A stretch of 64,000 bases of DNA from Granulicella mallensis MP5ACTX8 (GCF_000178955.2 NC_016631.1:1054001-1118000); one strand, 5' to 3'. Numbered from the stretch's first letter, positions 1-9,576 are shown. Numbers and translations: made by a program. The notes: generated by a model not told the origin, from the letters alone.

Positions 1-767
1 CGGAATCTTCGATTGAGCGAGAGTCCGTATCCTGATGATAGACGCGACTCTGAAAAGCGGCCAATAGAAGGCGGCTTAGAACACGACCCGTCCGGTCGAG
101 ACGAGGGTGGGTCATCAAACTTCGTTCCAGGTTTAGTCAGATCGCTGCTTTGACGGGGGCCAGATCTCCGCTTTGAAAGGGCGGGGCTTCAGCCCCGCCG
201 ATGGGACAACCTCTTAAAGCGGCTTTAGCCGCGGAGGGGATGATGTCTATCCAGTCGGCGATCTGTCTCTTCGGCCTGCAGATTGAAGCCTGCCTTCTTC
301 CGAGCAGAGACCATCGTAGGTGCCCTGCAAGAGCTCTTGCATACGGGAAGTGCGGCCCTGTTCCGGAATCGTTCCCTCGGCGGCTAAAGCCACTGTAGGC
401 GGTGGGCTCTAATGGTTGGGCTGAAGCCCCGCCCCTTCAAAGCAAAGACATTGAATCCTTCTGTTTCCCCACAATTTCAAGCTCCATCTTGCATTGGCAC
501 CCGATTTGCCCTACACTCTGCTCATCGAGCCGTTCTTTAGGACCTCTCGATTCCGTTGCGGCACTCCGACGTGCCCGGCACTTAGAACACCTCGTACATT
601 CCAAGCTCCACGAAGAGCCTTGATCGTAATCAGCAATCCCTAAAGGGATCTCTGCTGTACGCACTCTGGCTTGCGCCTCTTTCCGTCGCCCTTCTCTGCG
701 ACAGGAAGAACCGCATGAATACTCCGCGCCTTTGCGCACGGACGATCGCTTCACGAGGACCTTCGGT
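1..767. other. Non-coding left edge upstream of the nitrate operon
   Basis: No convincing gene is seen here. A frame open from base 1 to a stop at 151-153 has mixed third-position composition unlike the GC-rich third positions of neighbouring genes, so I do not call it. The stretch holds the inverted-repeat element at 170-443 and a short imperfect palindrome at 636-649 (ATCCC/GGGAT). A Shine-Dalgarno-like GAGGA at 755-759 lies 8 nt before the nitrite reductase ATG at 768. The operon promoter must lie somewhere in 444-760 but I cannot place it. Confidence 0.6.
170..443. repeat. REPIN/MITE-like element with nested inverted repeats
   Basis: Bases 170-195 and 418-443 form an inverted repeat of 26 bp with one mismatch, each containing GGGGCTTCAGCCC or its complement. 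Just inside lies a second inverted pair built on GGCTTTAGCC (about 215-239 and 373-391). The core between them has no credible reading frame. Each outer arm is itself nearly palindromic (GGGCTTCAGCCC type). Paired, inverted extragenic palindromes of this kind are typical of REPIN elements mobilised by RAYT transposases; no transposase is seen in the window. Confidence 0.6.
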
Positions 768-2525
768 ATGGACACGAGCGCCATCGTCAATTCGGCTGAG
801 TTCACCAGCGAGCAGAAGGAGTACCTTCAGGGCTTCTTCGCGGGAGTAGCCCAACGCGGCCTCGCCCCTTTCGTGGGCCACACTGCGGATGGCCGCATCA
901 CCAGCGACCCGAATCAAGCCGCTGAGTCTCTCTGGTTCAATACCCCGGTTGAAGATCTCGCTCGCGAAGAACGCTGGAAGCATGAGCAGGATCCCTTCTC
1001 CCTCTGGGACAAGCTCCTGCAGTATGCGAACCGGAATGAGCCGCCTACTGACGACGATCGCTTCCGAATCAAATACTTCGGGCTCTTCTACGTCGCTCCC
1101 GCGCAGGACTCGTTTATGCTTCGCCTGCGTATCCCGGGCGGCATTCTCTTTACCCATCAACTCCGCGGGCTGGCCCAGATGGCCGAGGAGTGGGGCTCCG
1201 GCCGCGCGGACCTTACCACTCGCAGCAACCTGCAGATCCGTGAGTTTCAGCCCAAAGATATCGTTCGTGTGCTCAACCGTCTGCAGTCGCTCGGAATGAC
1301 CTCACGCGGCGCGGGCGCGGACAACATCCGCAACATCACCGCCTCGCCCACGACGGGCCTCGATCCGCAGGAGTTGCTGGACGTCGCTCCGCTGGCCGAC
1401 GCGATGCAGGCTTACATCTCGAACTCGCCGGACATGTACCTCCTGCCGCGCAAGTTCAATATCGCGTTCGATAATGGCGGGGCGATCTCCGTTGTTGCGG
1501 ACACCAACGATATCGGCTTCATCGCCGTCGAGGTCAGGGGAGACCAAAGCGTTCCGGCTGGTGTCTACTTCCGCGTGCTGCTCTGCGGCATCACCGGACA
1601 CCGCCAGTTTGCTACCGACTGCGGCCTGCTTTTGCGCCCCGATCAGACGGTAGCGGTTGCGGCTGCCATGGTCCGCGTCTTCACCCAGCACGGCGACCGT
1701 ACCGACCGTAAGGAGGCACGGCTGAAGTATCTGGTCGACCAGTGGGGCGTAGAAAAATTCCTCTCTGAGACAGAAAAGCTCCTCGCCTTTCCGCTCATCC
1801 ATGTTCCGGCCTCCGAGTGCGAACCACGTCGACCCATCGACCGCGCCGGCCACATCGGTGTCCACGCACAAGCACAGCCCGGGCTGTACTACATCGGCGT
1901 CTCCGTCCCGGTCGGCCAGCTTCCTGTCTCGCAGATGAAAGCCTTGGCCGATATCGCGGACCGCTACGGTAGCGGCGAGTTGCGTCTTACCGTTTGGCAG
2001 AACCTGCTGATTCCCAACATCTCTGGCGAATATCTTGAAGCGGCAAGGGAAGCTTTAGTTGCTGCAGGCCTGAACTACACCGCCAGCACTGTTCTTAGCG
2101 GAACGATCGCCTGCACCGGCAGCCAGGGTTGTCGCTTCGCGGCCTCCGATACCAAGACACACGCTGTCGCTCTTGCTCGGCAGCTCGACAAGAACTTTCC
2201 CTTGCTTGACCAGCCGATCAACCTTCATGTCACGGGTTGCTCTCACTCCTGCGCCCAGCACTATGTCGGCGACGTTGGCCTGATGGGCGTCAAAGTCGGT
2301 GGCGAAGAGGGCTACCAGGTTCTCCTCGGCGGCGGCACAGACCAGCAGCAGGGAATCGCTCGCGAGCTGATTCCTGCCATCAAGTTTTCGGATCTGCCTC
2401 CGGTCATGGATCGCCTCTTTCAGGCCTATATCGGCAAGAGAAATAGCGACGAGTCTTTCCTGGACTTCACCCGCCGTCACGATCTCGAAGCGCTCAAGGC
2501 CTTCTGCGTTCATGAGGAGAACTGA
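768..2525 (+). CDS. nirA: Sirohaem/[4Fe-4S] nitrite (or sulfite) reductase, NirA family
   Basis: Predicted cytoplasmic haemoprotein of 585 aa that reduces nitrite to ammonium with six electrons. It shows the duplicated ferrodoxin-like/catalytic half-domains of the nitrite/sulfite reductase family and the sirohaem-FeS ligand pattern C449-x5-C455 and C491-x3-C495 (CTGSQGC and CSHSC). The ATG at 768 is chosen because GAGGA lies 8 nt upstream; an in-frame TTG at 732 has no such signal. It is first in an operon, 4 nt before a CysJ-like flavoprotein, so NADPH through that partner is the likely electron source rather than ferredoxin. Sulfite reduction cannot be excluded from sequence alone, but the downstream nitrate reductase and nitrate transporter favour nitrite. 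Residues 11-26 resemble the start of the next protein. Confidence 0.85.
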   Translation: MDTSAIVNSAEFTSEQKEYLQGFFAGVAQRGLAPFVGHTADGRITSDPNQAAESLWFNTPVEDLAREERWKHEQDPFSLWDKLLQYANRNEPPTDDDRFRIKYFGLFYVAPAQDSFMLRLRIPGGILFTHQLRGLAQMAEEWGSGRADLTTRSNLQIREFQPKDIVRVLNRLQSLGMTSRGAGADNIRNITASPTTGLDPQELLDVAPLADAMQAYISNSPDMYLLPRKFNIAFDNGGAISVVADTNDIGFIAVEVRGDQSVPAGVYFRVLLCGITGHRQFATDCGLLLRPDQTVAVAAAMVRVFTQHGDRTDRKEARLKYLVDQWGVEKFLSETEKLLAFPLIHVPASECEPRRPIDRAGHIGVHAQAQPGLYYIGVSVPVGQLPVSQMKALADIADRYGSGELRLTVWQNLLIPNISGEYLEAAREALVAAGLNYTASTVLSGTIACTGSQGCRFAASDTKTHAVALARQLDKNFPLLDQPINLHVTGCSHSCAQHYVGDVGLMGVKVGGEEGYQVLLGGGTDQQQGIARELIPAIKFSDLPPVMDRLFQAYIGKRNSDESFLDFTRRHDLEALKAFCVHEEN

Positions 2526-2529
2526 ACGA

Positions 2530-4314
2530 ATGTCCCATCAAGTTCCATTCATTCCGGACAACGCTCCCTTCACTCCCGAGCAGCGTGGCTGGCTCAATGG
2601 CTTCCTCGCGGGCCTGTACTCCAACGCGGCGAACCAGACTGCGGACGTCCCGTCGTCGCTGAAGATTGCGGTGCTCTACGCTTCGCAGTCCGGCACCGCC
2701 GAGGGGCTGGCTCGCAAGGTCGTCAAGGACCTCAAAGCCAAGGGCCACATCGCGTCGCTCATCTCGCTGGAGGGCTATACGCCCGCAGCACTTATCGCCG
2801 AACGCTATGCCATCTTCATCGCCAGCACTTATGGCGAAGGTGACGCACCTGACGCCGTGCGTCCCTTCTTCGAGCAGCTTTGCCTCGAGCACTTTCCCTG
2901 TTGCGAGAACCTCTCCTACTCCGTGCTCGCACTGGGCGATTCCAGCTACGAACACTTCTGCAAGTTCGGTATCGATCTCGACTCCAAGCTCGCCGCACTA
3001 GGCGGCGTTCGCATCGCCAACCGCATTGATTGCGACGTCGATCTCGATGAGGCCTTCGCTCAGTGGAAGCAAGCTCTCTACTTTGGTCTTGATGACATGG
3101 CCTCCGCTCGCCCTGTTCGCTCTGCACTGTCGGCCTCGATCACCTCTGCCAGCAAGGTCGATGAGCCCGTCGCCGCTACGCACACACGCGAGAATCCTTA
3201 CCTTGCGCCTCTCGTCGATAAGCGTCCTCTCACGCAAGATGTATCCAGCAAACTCACGCTGCACTTGGCCTTCAACATCAGCGGCTCAGACGTTACGTAC
3301 GACGCCGGCGATGCCTGTGGAGTCATCCCCCAGAACGATCCCGGCCTCGTCGAAGAGATTCTCCACGCGCTCAACTTCAACGGAACGGTTCCCGTACAAC
3401 TCCCAAAATCCGGAGCTACCAATCTCTACGATGCGCTCCTCAACCATCTCCAGATCACCCGCCTGACCCGCAAGATGATCGAGGCCTACGCCACGATCGG
3501 AAAGCAGTCGGTGCAGTGCCACACGCTCACCAGCCTCCTCGTCCCCGAGCAGCAGGGATTTCTAGAAAAGTACACCTACGATCGCGGCCTCATCGACCTC
3601 ATCCACGATTACCCCCACATTCTGCACGATCCTGCCGATTTAGTAGCCATGCTGCCGCGCCTCTCCCCGCGCCTCTACTCCATCTCATCCAGTCCCTACG
3701 CCCACACCGGAGAGATTCACACTACGGTCGCCGTCGTCCGCTACCGCTCGCACAACCGCGAACGTGGCGGCGTCTGCTCGACTCTCTTCGCGGATCGTAC
3801 GGCTACGGGCGAGACTCTGCCTGTCTACATCCAACCGAATAAGCGCTTCCGTCTTCCCGCAGATTCTGCGGCACCCATCATCATGATCGGCCCTGGCACG
3901 GGGATTGCCCCGTTCCGCGCGTTTCTACATCAGCGTCGCGCTCTCGGCCACACCGGCTGCAACTGGCTTTTCTTTGGCGAACGCAGCGCCGCCACTGACT
4001 TCCTGTATCGCGATGAACTGCTTGCCATGCAGGCTGACGGCCATCTCACACGCCTCGACCTCGCCTTCTCCCGCGATCAGGAACACAAGATCTATGTCCA
4101 GGACCGCATGCTCGAGCAGGCTGCGACTTTTTACCAGTGGCTCGAAGGAGGCGCGAGTCTCTACGTCTGCGGCGATGCCTCGCGCATGGCCAAAGACGTA
4201 GACGCCACGCTGCATACCATCGTCGAGCGGCAATCCGGTTTGTCCGCGGACGCTGCTTCCGAATACATCAACGCACTCAAGGATCAGCACCGCTACCACC
4301 GCGACGTCTACTAG
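2530..4314 (+). CDS. CysJ-like diflavin reductase (flavodoxin + FAD/NADPH domains)
   Basis: 594 aa, likely the NADPH-dependent electron donor to the upstream sirohaem reductase. An N-terminal tail of about 43 aa is followed by a flavodoxin domain with FMN-loop SQSGTAE (52-58), a connecting FAD-binding domain with RLYSISSSP (381-389), and an NADP-binding domain with GPGTGIAPFRAF beginning at residue 454. The end YHRDVY is typical of the cytochrome P450 reductase/CysJ family. ATG 2530 is chosen over ATG 2512 because the sequence at 2512 is itself the purine-rich ribosome site (GAGGAG at 2514-2519). The N-terminal tail carries FTPEQRGWLNGFLAGL, strikingly like FTSEQKEYLQGFFAGV in NirA. Together the two probably form an assimilatory NADPH-nitrite reductase analogous to CysJI. 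Confidence 0.85.
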   Translation: MSHQVPFIPDNAPFTPEQRGWLNGFLAGLYSNAANQTADVPSSLKIAVLYASQSGTAEGLARKVVKDLKAKGHIASLISLEGYTPAALIAERYAIFIASTYGEGDAPDAVRPFFEQLCLEHFPCCENLSYSVLALGDSSYEHFCKFGIDLDSKLAALGGVRIANRIDCDVDLDEAFAQWKQALYFGLDDMASARPVRSALSASITSASKVDEPVAATHTRENPYLAPLVDKRPLTQDVSSKLTLHLAFNISGSDVTYDAGDACGVIPQNDPGLVEEILHALNFNGTVPVQLPKSGATNLYDALLNHLQITRLTRKMIEAYATIGKQSVQCHTLTSLLVPEQQGFLEKYTYDRGLIDLIHDYPHILHDPADLVAMLPRLSPRLYSISSSPYAHTGEIHTTVAVVRYRSHNRERGGVCSTLFADRTATGETLPVYIQPNKRFRLPADSAAPIIMIGPGTGIAPFRAFLHQRRALGHTGCNWLFFGERSAATDFLYRDELLAMQADGHLTRLDLAFSRDQEHKIYVQDRMLEQAATFYQWLEGGASLYVCGDASRMAKDVDATLHTIVERQSGLSADAASEYINALKDQHRYHRDVY

Positions 4315-4342
4315 CACCTCTGTCTGCGCTAAAGGAAATCGA

Positions 4343-5941
4343 ATGTCTCTTCCGCTGCACGAACTCGCGCACAACGATTCCACGAACTCCATCGTGCGTC
4401 TGACGGAGAATGGTATCGAGTTCTTTCCTGCGCCTACAGCGGAAGTAAAGACCAGCCTCATTCCTGCACGGCCTCTCGGACCGGGTGAGCAATATCGCTT
4501 TCACTTCGACATGACCAAGTGCATTGGCTGTCGCTCCTGCGAGGTCGCCTGCAATGAGCAGAACAACACGCCACCGGATCTACGCTGGCGGCGCATCGGC
4601 GAGATTGAAGGCGGCACCTATCCCAATACCGACCGCTTCTATCTCTCCATGGGCTGCAACCACTGCCTCAGCGCCGAATGCATCAAGGGCTGCCCGGTCG
4701 ACGCCTACACCAAAGATTCCATCACCGGCATCGTCCTGCACTCCGCCGACGCCTGCATCGGCTGCCAGTACTGCGTATGGAACTGCCCCTACTCCGTCCC
4801 GCAGTTCAACCCCGAGCGTGGCGTCGTCGGCAAATGCGATATGTGTCATGGCCGTCTTACCGACGGCCTCGAACCGGCTTGCGTCAACGCCTGCCCTGAG
4901 GCCGCTATCGAAATCGAGATCGTCGATCAACTCGAGTGGCGTAGCGACTATGCTGCCGGCAATGCACCCGGCATGCCGAATGCGGGCGTCACCATCTCGA
5001 CCACTCGTATCACTCTTCCGGAAGGCGCTCAGGCCAGCCTGGAACGTGTTGATATCGAGACCCTTCGTCCTGAGCATCCGCACTGGTCTCTCGTCTGGAT
5101 GACCTCACTCATCCAACTCTCCACTGGCACTCTCGTTGCCGCTCTGCTCTCTCATCACGACAGTCCCATCACTCTCACGCTCATCCTCGCGCTCACCGCG
5201 TTTACGTTCAACATCTCTGTGCTTCATCTTGGACGCCCCGCCTATGCCTGGCGTGCTCTCAAGATGTGGCGTCGTTCCTGGCTCTCTCGCGAGGTACTGC
5301 TCTTCGGCCTCTTCTTTGGAGCGTTAGCCACGCTCACGGCAGCCACGTGGATCGACAGCCTGCATCTGTTCTTCATTGCGCCTATCGTCCTGTTGTCACT
5401 CAAGATCTGCGCGCCTGTCTTCGGCATCGCCGGCATCCTTGCCAGCGCCTACATCTACCTCGTCCCCGCGCGCCCCGCGTGGAATATGCTTCACACTCCC
5501 ATTGATTTCCTTCTCAGCTCCGGAGTGCTCGGCTCCGCGGCAGCTCCCTTACTCCTTCGAGCCACCAACCTTCAACGGGTCATCCCGCAGCTTCACTTCA
5601 TCGCTCCATCACTCACCGCAAAATCCTTTCCCCTCTGGCCGCTGGTTCTTTGTTCTGTTCTCTGGATGCTGAACCACATCACCCGGGCGATTCGACTCCA
5701 TCACTCTGAGACCTACGAGCACCGCGCAGCCGCGTCGTTGCTCAACACGGATAGCCTGCGCGGTACCTTCCTCGTGGGCTTCGCCTTCATCGGTATTGCC
5801 ATCATGCTTTCTCTTGCCGGAATGCCCCTGCTAGCCCTGCCTGCTGCGCTCGCCGGAGTTCTTTCCGCGCGCTATCTCTTCTTCGTGTCCGTCGTGCCAC
5901 TCAACATGGCACTCACCTTCGTCAGGAGCGTCCACGCATGA
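4343..5941 (+). CDS. DmsB-DmsC fusion: ferredoxin-like subunit joined to quinol-oxidising membrane anchor
   Basis: 532 aa. Residues 55-190 form a DmsB/NrfC-type ferredoxin domain with sixteen cysteines in four groups (C60-C63-C66-C70, C105-C108-C113-C117, C138-C141-C144-C148, C165-C168-C180-C184), enough for four [4Fe-4S] clusters. From about residue 245 the protein becomes strongly hydrophobic with roughly eight membrane segments, matching the DmsC anchor family. In Escherichia coli these parts are separate DmsB and DmsC polypeptides. It overlaps the nitrate reductase start by ATGA (5938-5941), implying translational coupling and a shared complex. The likely role is to pass electrons from the quinol pool to the molybdoenzyme; no Tat motif is seen on either partner, so the catalytic side should face the cytoplasm. 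Confidence 0.85.
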   Translation: MSLPLHELAHNDSTNSIVRLTENGIEFFPAPTAEVKTSLIPARPLGPGEQYRFHFDMTKCIGCRSCEVACNEQNNTPPDLRWRRIGEIEGGTYPNTDRFYLSMGCNHCLSAECIKGCPVDAYTKDSITGIVLHSADACIGCQYCVWNCPYSVPQFNPERGVVGKCDMCHGRLTDGLEPACVNACPEAAIEIEIVDQLEWRSDYAAGNAPGMPNAGVTISTTRITLPEGAQASLERVDIETLRPEHPHWSLVWMTSLIQLSTGTLVAALLSHHDSPITLTLILALTAFTFNISVLHLGRPAYAWRALKMWRRSWLSREVLLFGLFFGALATLTAATWIDSLHLFFIAPIVLLSLKICAPVFGIAGILASAYIYLVPARPAWNMLHTPIDFLLSSGVLGSAAAPLLLRATNLQRVIPQLHFIAPSLTAKSFPLWPLVLCSVLWMLNHITRAIRLHHSETYEHRAAASLLNTDSLRGTFLVGFAFIGIAIMLSLAGMPLLALPAALAGVLSARYLFFVSVVPLNMALTFVRSVHA

Positions 5942-8199
5942 GCTCTCTCCTCACCCAGTTCAAACGCCTCGTCGGTATCGACATCCGCAGCGAGAAGTAC
6001 ACCTACGCCAAGGATGCCACCTTCGGCTACACCGCCACCTCACGAGTCCCTGACAAGTGGGTGAAGACCACCTGCGGTTACTGTTCCGTAGGCTGCGGCA
6101 TGCTCCTCGGTGTGAAGGACAATAAGGCCGTTGCCGTGCGCGGCAATCCCGATCATCCGGTCAATCGCGGAAAGCTGTGTCCTAAAGGGCTCTCCGAACA
6201 CCACATCCTCGAGAACCCCGGCCGCTCCAAACAGCCCCTCCTGCGCAAAGACGGTGTCCTTACTCCCGTCTCCTGGGATGAAGCACTCGACACGATGGTC
6301 GAGCGCTTCCGCGACATCCAGTCTCGCTACGGCAACGAGTCCCTGGGCGTCGTCGGCACTGGCCAATTACTCACGGAAGAGTTCTACACGCTTGGCAAGC
6401 TCGTCCAGCTTGGGCTTCGCACCCGCAACCATGATGGCAACACGACGCTTTGCATGGCAAGCGCTGTCTCCGGTTACAAGTTGTCTTTCGGTTCGGATGG
6501 GCCGCCGGGTTCCTACGCCGACATGGAGCAGGCCGACCTCATTCTCCTCATTGGCGCCAATATCGCCGACAACCACCCCATCCTCTGCCATCGTGTCGAT
6601 CGCAGTCCCGGCACCAAGCCGCGCAAGCTCGTCGTCGTCGATCCGCGCGTGACCAAGACTGCGATGATGGCTGACATCCATCTCGCCATCAAGCCGCGTG
6701 GAGACATCGCCCTCATCAACGGCATCGCCCATGTTCTCATCCGCGAAGGCCTCATCGATACTGAGTACATCGCCCAGCACACCAACGGCTTCGCCGAGTT
6801 CGCAGAGTTCGTCTCCACCTTTACACCCGCTCACGTATCTGTTGTGACCGGCCTTTCCGAAGCTCAGATCATCGAGACGGCGCTTCTCTACGGTCGTGCC
6901 AAAGCCGCTTTCATCGGCTGGACGATGGGCGTCAATCACTCCACTCAGGGAGCGGTCACCGTTGCCGCCATCAACAACCTCGCGCTGATCACGGGCAACA
7001 TCGGTCGCATCGGAGCCGCTCCCTTCTCCATTACCGGCCAGTGCAACGCCATGGGCACTCGTGAGAGCGGCTTCACCTCTTCACTTCCCGGGTATCGCAA
7101 GTTCGACAATCCGCAGGACCGCGAAGACCTCGCTCGCATCTGGAACATCCCTGTCGATCGCATCCCCACTGCTCGCGGTCTTGCTTATCCTGACATCATT
7201 GAAGCTGCCGTTCAGGGCCGCATCAAAGCTCTCTGGTTCATCGCGACCAACCCCGCTGTCTCTTTCCCCAACTACAAGCTGCTCGAGCAAGCACTTCGTT
7301 CTATCGAGTTCCTTGTGGTGCAGGATGGCTTCCACCCCACGCCCACCAGCGAGTTTGCGCACCTCGTTTTACCCGCCGCCATCTGGGGCGAGAAGGAAGG
7401 CACCTATACCAACTCCGAGCGGCGCGTCTCCAAGGCCAATCCCGCCGTTCGTCCTCCCGGCGAAGCTCGCCCTGACTTCGATATCTTCCTCGCCCTGGCC
7501 GAAAAGCTGGGCGTGCGTGATGAGCTTTATCCGAACTGGAAGACTCCCAGCGATGCGTACCAGGAGTGGCAGCGCGTCTCCGCGGGACGCATGTGCGACT
7601 ACAGCAAATTTTCGTGGCAGCAGATCGACGATGCCAACGGTATTCAGTGGGGAGGGGAATCGCTCTATCGCGACGGCGTCTTTCCGACCGCCGATGGCCG
7701 CGCCAAGCTGCATCTCGTCCCCTGCGAACCCTTCGTCGAGCAACCGGATGCCGAATACGACTTCATCTTGAACACCGGCCGCACCGTGGAGCACTGGCAC
7801 ACCCGCACCAAGACCGCAGAGGTAGAACTCCTCGACAACATGGTGCCCAACGCCTGGCTTGAGATTAACCCTGCCGATGCGGCGCGTCTCGACCTCAAGC
7901 CTCATGATCGAGTCACCGTCCATAGCCGCCGTGGCGCTGTCGCGGACCTCGAACTCCGCATCACCGGCATTGTCGCTCCCGGCCAGGTCTTCATGCCCTT
8001 CCACTTTGCGGAGACCAACTCCAATATCGTCACCCTTGGCGCATTCGATCCCATATCGCGCGAGCCCAACTTCAAGCAATGTGCCGTTCGCATCGAACGA
8101 ACACCCATGCGTGACCGACGCAAACAGGCCTCAAGAAGGCCAGCTCCTCCCAACCTCAACCCTCACAAGCTGCACGCATCGTCACCCAAAAATCTCTAA
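5938..8199 (+). CDS. Molybdopterin oxidoreductase, probable assimilatory nitrate reductase catalytic subunit
   Basis: 753 aa, bis-MGD oxidoreductase family. The N-terminus has the [4Fe-4S] pattern C46-x2-C49-x3-C53 and C81 followed by PKG, as in NarB/NasA/NapA. The molybdopterin domains follow, and a dinucleotide-binding domain begins near residue 600 (LNTGRTVEHWHTRTKT). There is no twin-arginine signal, so the enzyme should be cytoplasmic and assimilatory. The start overlaps the DmsBC fusion stop by four bases. The C-terminal tail of about 35 aa is basic, proline-rich and probably unstructured. Nitrate as substrate is inferred from family resemblance and from the adjacent NirA and NarK genes; formate dehydrogenase is a less likely alternative because nothing formate-related lies nearby. 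Confidence 0.8.
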   Translation: MSSLLTQFKRLVGIDIRSEKYTYAKDATFGYTATSRVPDKWVKTTCGYCSVGCGMLLGVKDNKAVAVRGNPDHPVNRGKLCPKGLSEHHILENPGRSKQPLLRKDGVLTPVSWDEALDTMVERFRDIQSRYGNESLGVVGTGQLLTEEFYTLGKLVQLGLRTRNHDGNTTLCMASAVSGYKLSFGSDGPPGSYADMEQADLILLIGANIADNHPILCHRVDRSPGTKPRKLVVVDPRVTKTAMMADIHLAIKPRGDIALINGIAHVLIREGLIDTEYIAQHTNGFAEFAEFVSTFTPAHVSVVTGLSEAQIIETALLYGRAKAAFIGWTMGVNHSTQGAVTVAAINNLALITGNIGRIGAAPFSITGQCNAMGTRESGFTSSLPGYRKFDNPQDREDLARIWNIPVDRIPTARGLAYPDIIEAAVQGRIKALWFIATNPAVSFPNYKLLEQALRSIEFLVVQDGFHPTPTSEFAHLVLPAAIWGEKEGTYTNSERRVSKANPAVRPPGEARPDFDIFLALAEKLGVRDELYPNWKTPSDAYQEWQRVSAGRMCDYSKFSWQQIDDANGIQWGGESLYRDGVFPTADGRAKLHLVPCEPFVEQPDAEYDFILNTGRTVEHWHTRTKTAEVELLDNMVPNAWLEINPADAARLDLKPHDRVTVHSRRGAVADLELRITGIVAPGQVFMPFHFAETNSNIVTLGAFDPISREPNFKQCAVRIERTPMRDRRKQASRRPAPPNLNPHKLHASSPKNL

Positions 8200-8217
8200 C
8201 GGAGCGACCCCCAAGTT

Positions 8218-9498
8218 ATGGCAAATATGAAAGCCTTCTTCAAATCGGGCCATCCCCCAACCCTCTTCGCGGCCTTTCTCTACTTCGATTTTTCTTTCGC
8301 CGTCTGGGTTCTCAACGGTGCCATGGGGCCCTTCATCTCCGAGCAGTTCCATCTCTCGCCTGCCCAGATCGGCTTGATGGTCTCCGTGCCCACTCTCGCC
8401 GGTGCCTTTATGCGCTTCCCACTCGGCGTCCTCTCTCAATACATCGGGAGAAAGAAGGCGGCCATCGTGGAGATGTCGGCCATCGTATTGGCACTCGTCT
8501 TTGGCTTCCTCTTCGTCAAGTCCTACAACGATGTGCTCGCGATGGGAGTTCTGTTGGGCATTGCGGGAGCCAGCTTCGGAGTCGCCTTATCGCTGGGCTC
8601 GGGTTGGTTCCCGAGGCAATACAAGGGCCTCGCCATGGGGATCGCCGGGGCAGGCAATAGCGGTACAGCTTTAGCCGCTCTCTTCGCTCCACGTCTCGCG
8701 ATGCACTTCGGCTGGCAGCGCGTCTACGGCTTCGCTGCCGTGATGATGCTCCTTCCGCTGATCGTCATGATCGTTCTCGCCAAAGAGCCGCCCGATATCG
8801 AGCATCAGACTCTTCGGCAGCATCTCTCCTGCCTCTTCGAGAAGGATGGCTGGGTCTTCAATCTCATCTACATCATCACGTTTGGTGGATTCCTCGGCCT
8901 CGCCACCTTCCTGCCGTCCTTCTACTATTCGCAGTTTCACGTCACCAAGGTTCAGGCCGGCAGCCTCACCGTACTCGCGACTCTTACCGGCTCGCTTACC
9001 CGCGTCGTAGGCGGCTGGTTCGCGGATCGCGTCGGAGGCATCACCACTCTCTCGGTCGTCTTCCTCATTGCGGTCGCAGGACTCTTCGGCCTCATGACCG
9101 CTCCCTCTCTTCTCGCGACAACCCTGCTCTTCATGCTCTGCTTTGCGGCTCTTGGAGCAGGCAATGGCGCCACCTTCCAACTCGTTCCGCTACGCTGGCC
9201 CCTCACCACGGCGGTCGCCGGAGGCATGATCGGCGAGATCGGAGCCCTTGGTGGCGGCATCCTGCCTAACCTCCTCGGTCAATCCAAACAACACACTGGC
9301 TCTTACCGCGCAGGGTTCATTCTGTACGCCGGCCTCGCCATCGTTGTTCTGATCGTGATGCGTCTCGTCGCCCGCGTCTGGACTCGCACCTGGGTCACGA
9401 CCGGTGGTCGCGCTATTCCATCTGCTTCGATGTTTGTCGCAGAAAGTGTGAGACATGGGGATCTGGGAGAAGCCGTCCACGCTGAAGCCATCGTGTAG
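8218..9498 (+). CDS. narK: Nitrate/nitrite MFS transporter, NarK/NasA type
   Basis: 426 aa with about twelve membrane segments; nitrate-nitrite porter branch of the major facilitator superfamily. Supporting motifs are the glycine-rich segment GIAGAGNSGTALAALFAPRL (about residues 140-160) and GGWFADRVGG in the second half, both typical of NarK/NrtP proteins. It begins 18 nt after the nitrate reductase stop and closes the operon, so it should import nitrate for the upstream reductases. ATG 8218 is used; ATG 8227 three codons later is equally possible. Confidence 0.88.
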   Translation: MANMKAFFKSGHPPTLFAAFLYFDFSFAVWVLNGAMGPFISEQFHLSPAQIGLMVSVPTLAGAFMRFPLGVLSQYIGRKKAAIVEMSAIVLALVFGFLFVKSYNDVLAMGVLLGIAGASFGVALSLGSGWFPRQYKGLAMGIAGAGNSGTALAALFAPRLAMHFGWQRVYGFAAVMMLLPLIVMIVLAKEPPDIEHQTLRQHLSCLFEKDGWVFNLIYIITFGGFLGLATFLPSFYYSQFHVTKVQAGSLTVLATLTGSLTRVVGGWFADRVGGITTLSVVFLIAVAGLFGLMTAPSLLATTLLFMLCFAALGAGNGATFQLVPLRWPLTTAVAGGMIGEIGALGGGILPNLLGQSKQHTGSYRAGFILYAGLAIVVLIVMRLVARVWTRTWVTTGGRAIPSASMFVAESVRHGDLGEAVHAEAIV

Positions 9499-9576
9499 GC
9501 AGCATCCTGGCAAAGATGAAAAGTTGCAACGCTTTCATGCTCGCGCTGGCCGGGCCAACTGCGGGGTTTCTGACCC

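Noticed and set aside
1-153. Tail of an upstream gene on the plus strand
   Set aside because: The frame is open from base 1 but third-position composition is mixed and no domain is recognised; too little evidence.
732-767. TTG start at 732 for NirA
   Set aside because: No ribosome site; ATG 768 has GAGGA at the right distance and matches the expected N-terminus.
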